DNA of 13,283 nucleotides from JANMAT01 sp031359995 (GTDB taxonomy: Bacteria; Actinomycetota; Acidimicrobiia; Acidimicrobiales; Ilumatobacteraceae): the NCBI GenBank assembly GCA_031359995.1, contig JANMAT010000198.1, forward strand, positions 1 to 13,283, read 5' to 3'. Every line of letters starts with the position of its first letter. The stretch's first letter is position 1. Of the stretch, positions 13,282-13,283 are shown piece after piece. The position numbers and the translations under genes are program-made. Under the pieces are notes generated by a model. That model saw only the letters and a program-made list of their open reading frames with translations, made no database searches and was not told where the DNA came from.

Positions 13282-13283
13282 AC

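Noticed and set aside
1..13283. CRISPR array, rRNA, insertion sequence or integrase
   Set aside because: I saw no regularly spaced direct repeats, rRNA core sequence, transposase or recombinase motifs, or terminal inverted repeats flanking a frame.

Overview
The window is GC-rich bacterial DNA with closely packed genes, many GTG starts and stop/start overlaps (ATGA, GTGA). Together with TetR regulators, a MOSC protein and a relative of the mycothiol-linked protein Rv2466c, this points to a high-GC actinobacterium. I cannot fix the genus; an environmental lineage such as the Acidimicrobiia is a guess.

Layout. (1) 1-1721, plus strand: a likely three-gene operon of an NTF2-like DUF1348 protein, a TetR regulator and a MOSC protein, joined by 4-base overlaps and preceded by a perfect 7+6+7 inverted repeat that could be the TetR operator. 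(2) 2115-2783: a RibD-C/dihydrofolate-reductase-like protein. (3) 2784-4461: a gene-free stretch with a long-range inverted repeat and a dyad over a candidate -10, then a secreted protein of unknown function, a perfect 14-bp hairpin, and the C-terminal half of an AraC-type regulator lying in the same frame. (4) 4554-6660, minus strand: peroxiredoxin-like, DsbA-like (Rv2466c type, but CPFA instead of CPWC) and L-2-haloacid dehalogenase genes, probably one operon. A divergent TetR gene (6737-7444) shares with it an intergenic region carrying three related 16-bp operator-like sites. (5) 7445-8689: a gene graveyard with an aldo/keto-reductase-like N-terminal stub, an unassigned ORF, a strong hairpin and a lactonase-type beta-propeller pseudogene with no N-terminal half, one frameshift and one nonsense codon. 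(6) 8782-9963: an AAA_14/DUF4143 ATPase. (7) 9964-10506: no convincing gene, but the 3' half of a tRNA-Lys(CUU) without its 5' half, a candidate integration scar. (8) 10507-12334, minus strand: a class III aminotransferase (glutamate-1-semialdehyde aminomutase-like) followed by a RidA-family protein, probably one operon. (9) 12443-13283, minus strand: a broken nucleotidyltransferase-fold gene and the tail of a preceding reading frame, possibly the remains of a two-gene cassette.

The best functional story is region 4: a TetR-controlled thiol-redox and dehalogenation cluster. The most notable genome-history signals are the tRNA half, the decayed stretch beside the ATPase and the truncated AraC gene. 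I found no CRISPR array, rRNA, complete tRNA, integrase or transposase, and no clearly novel multi-gene system.
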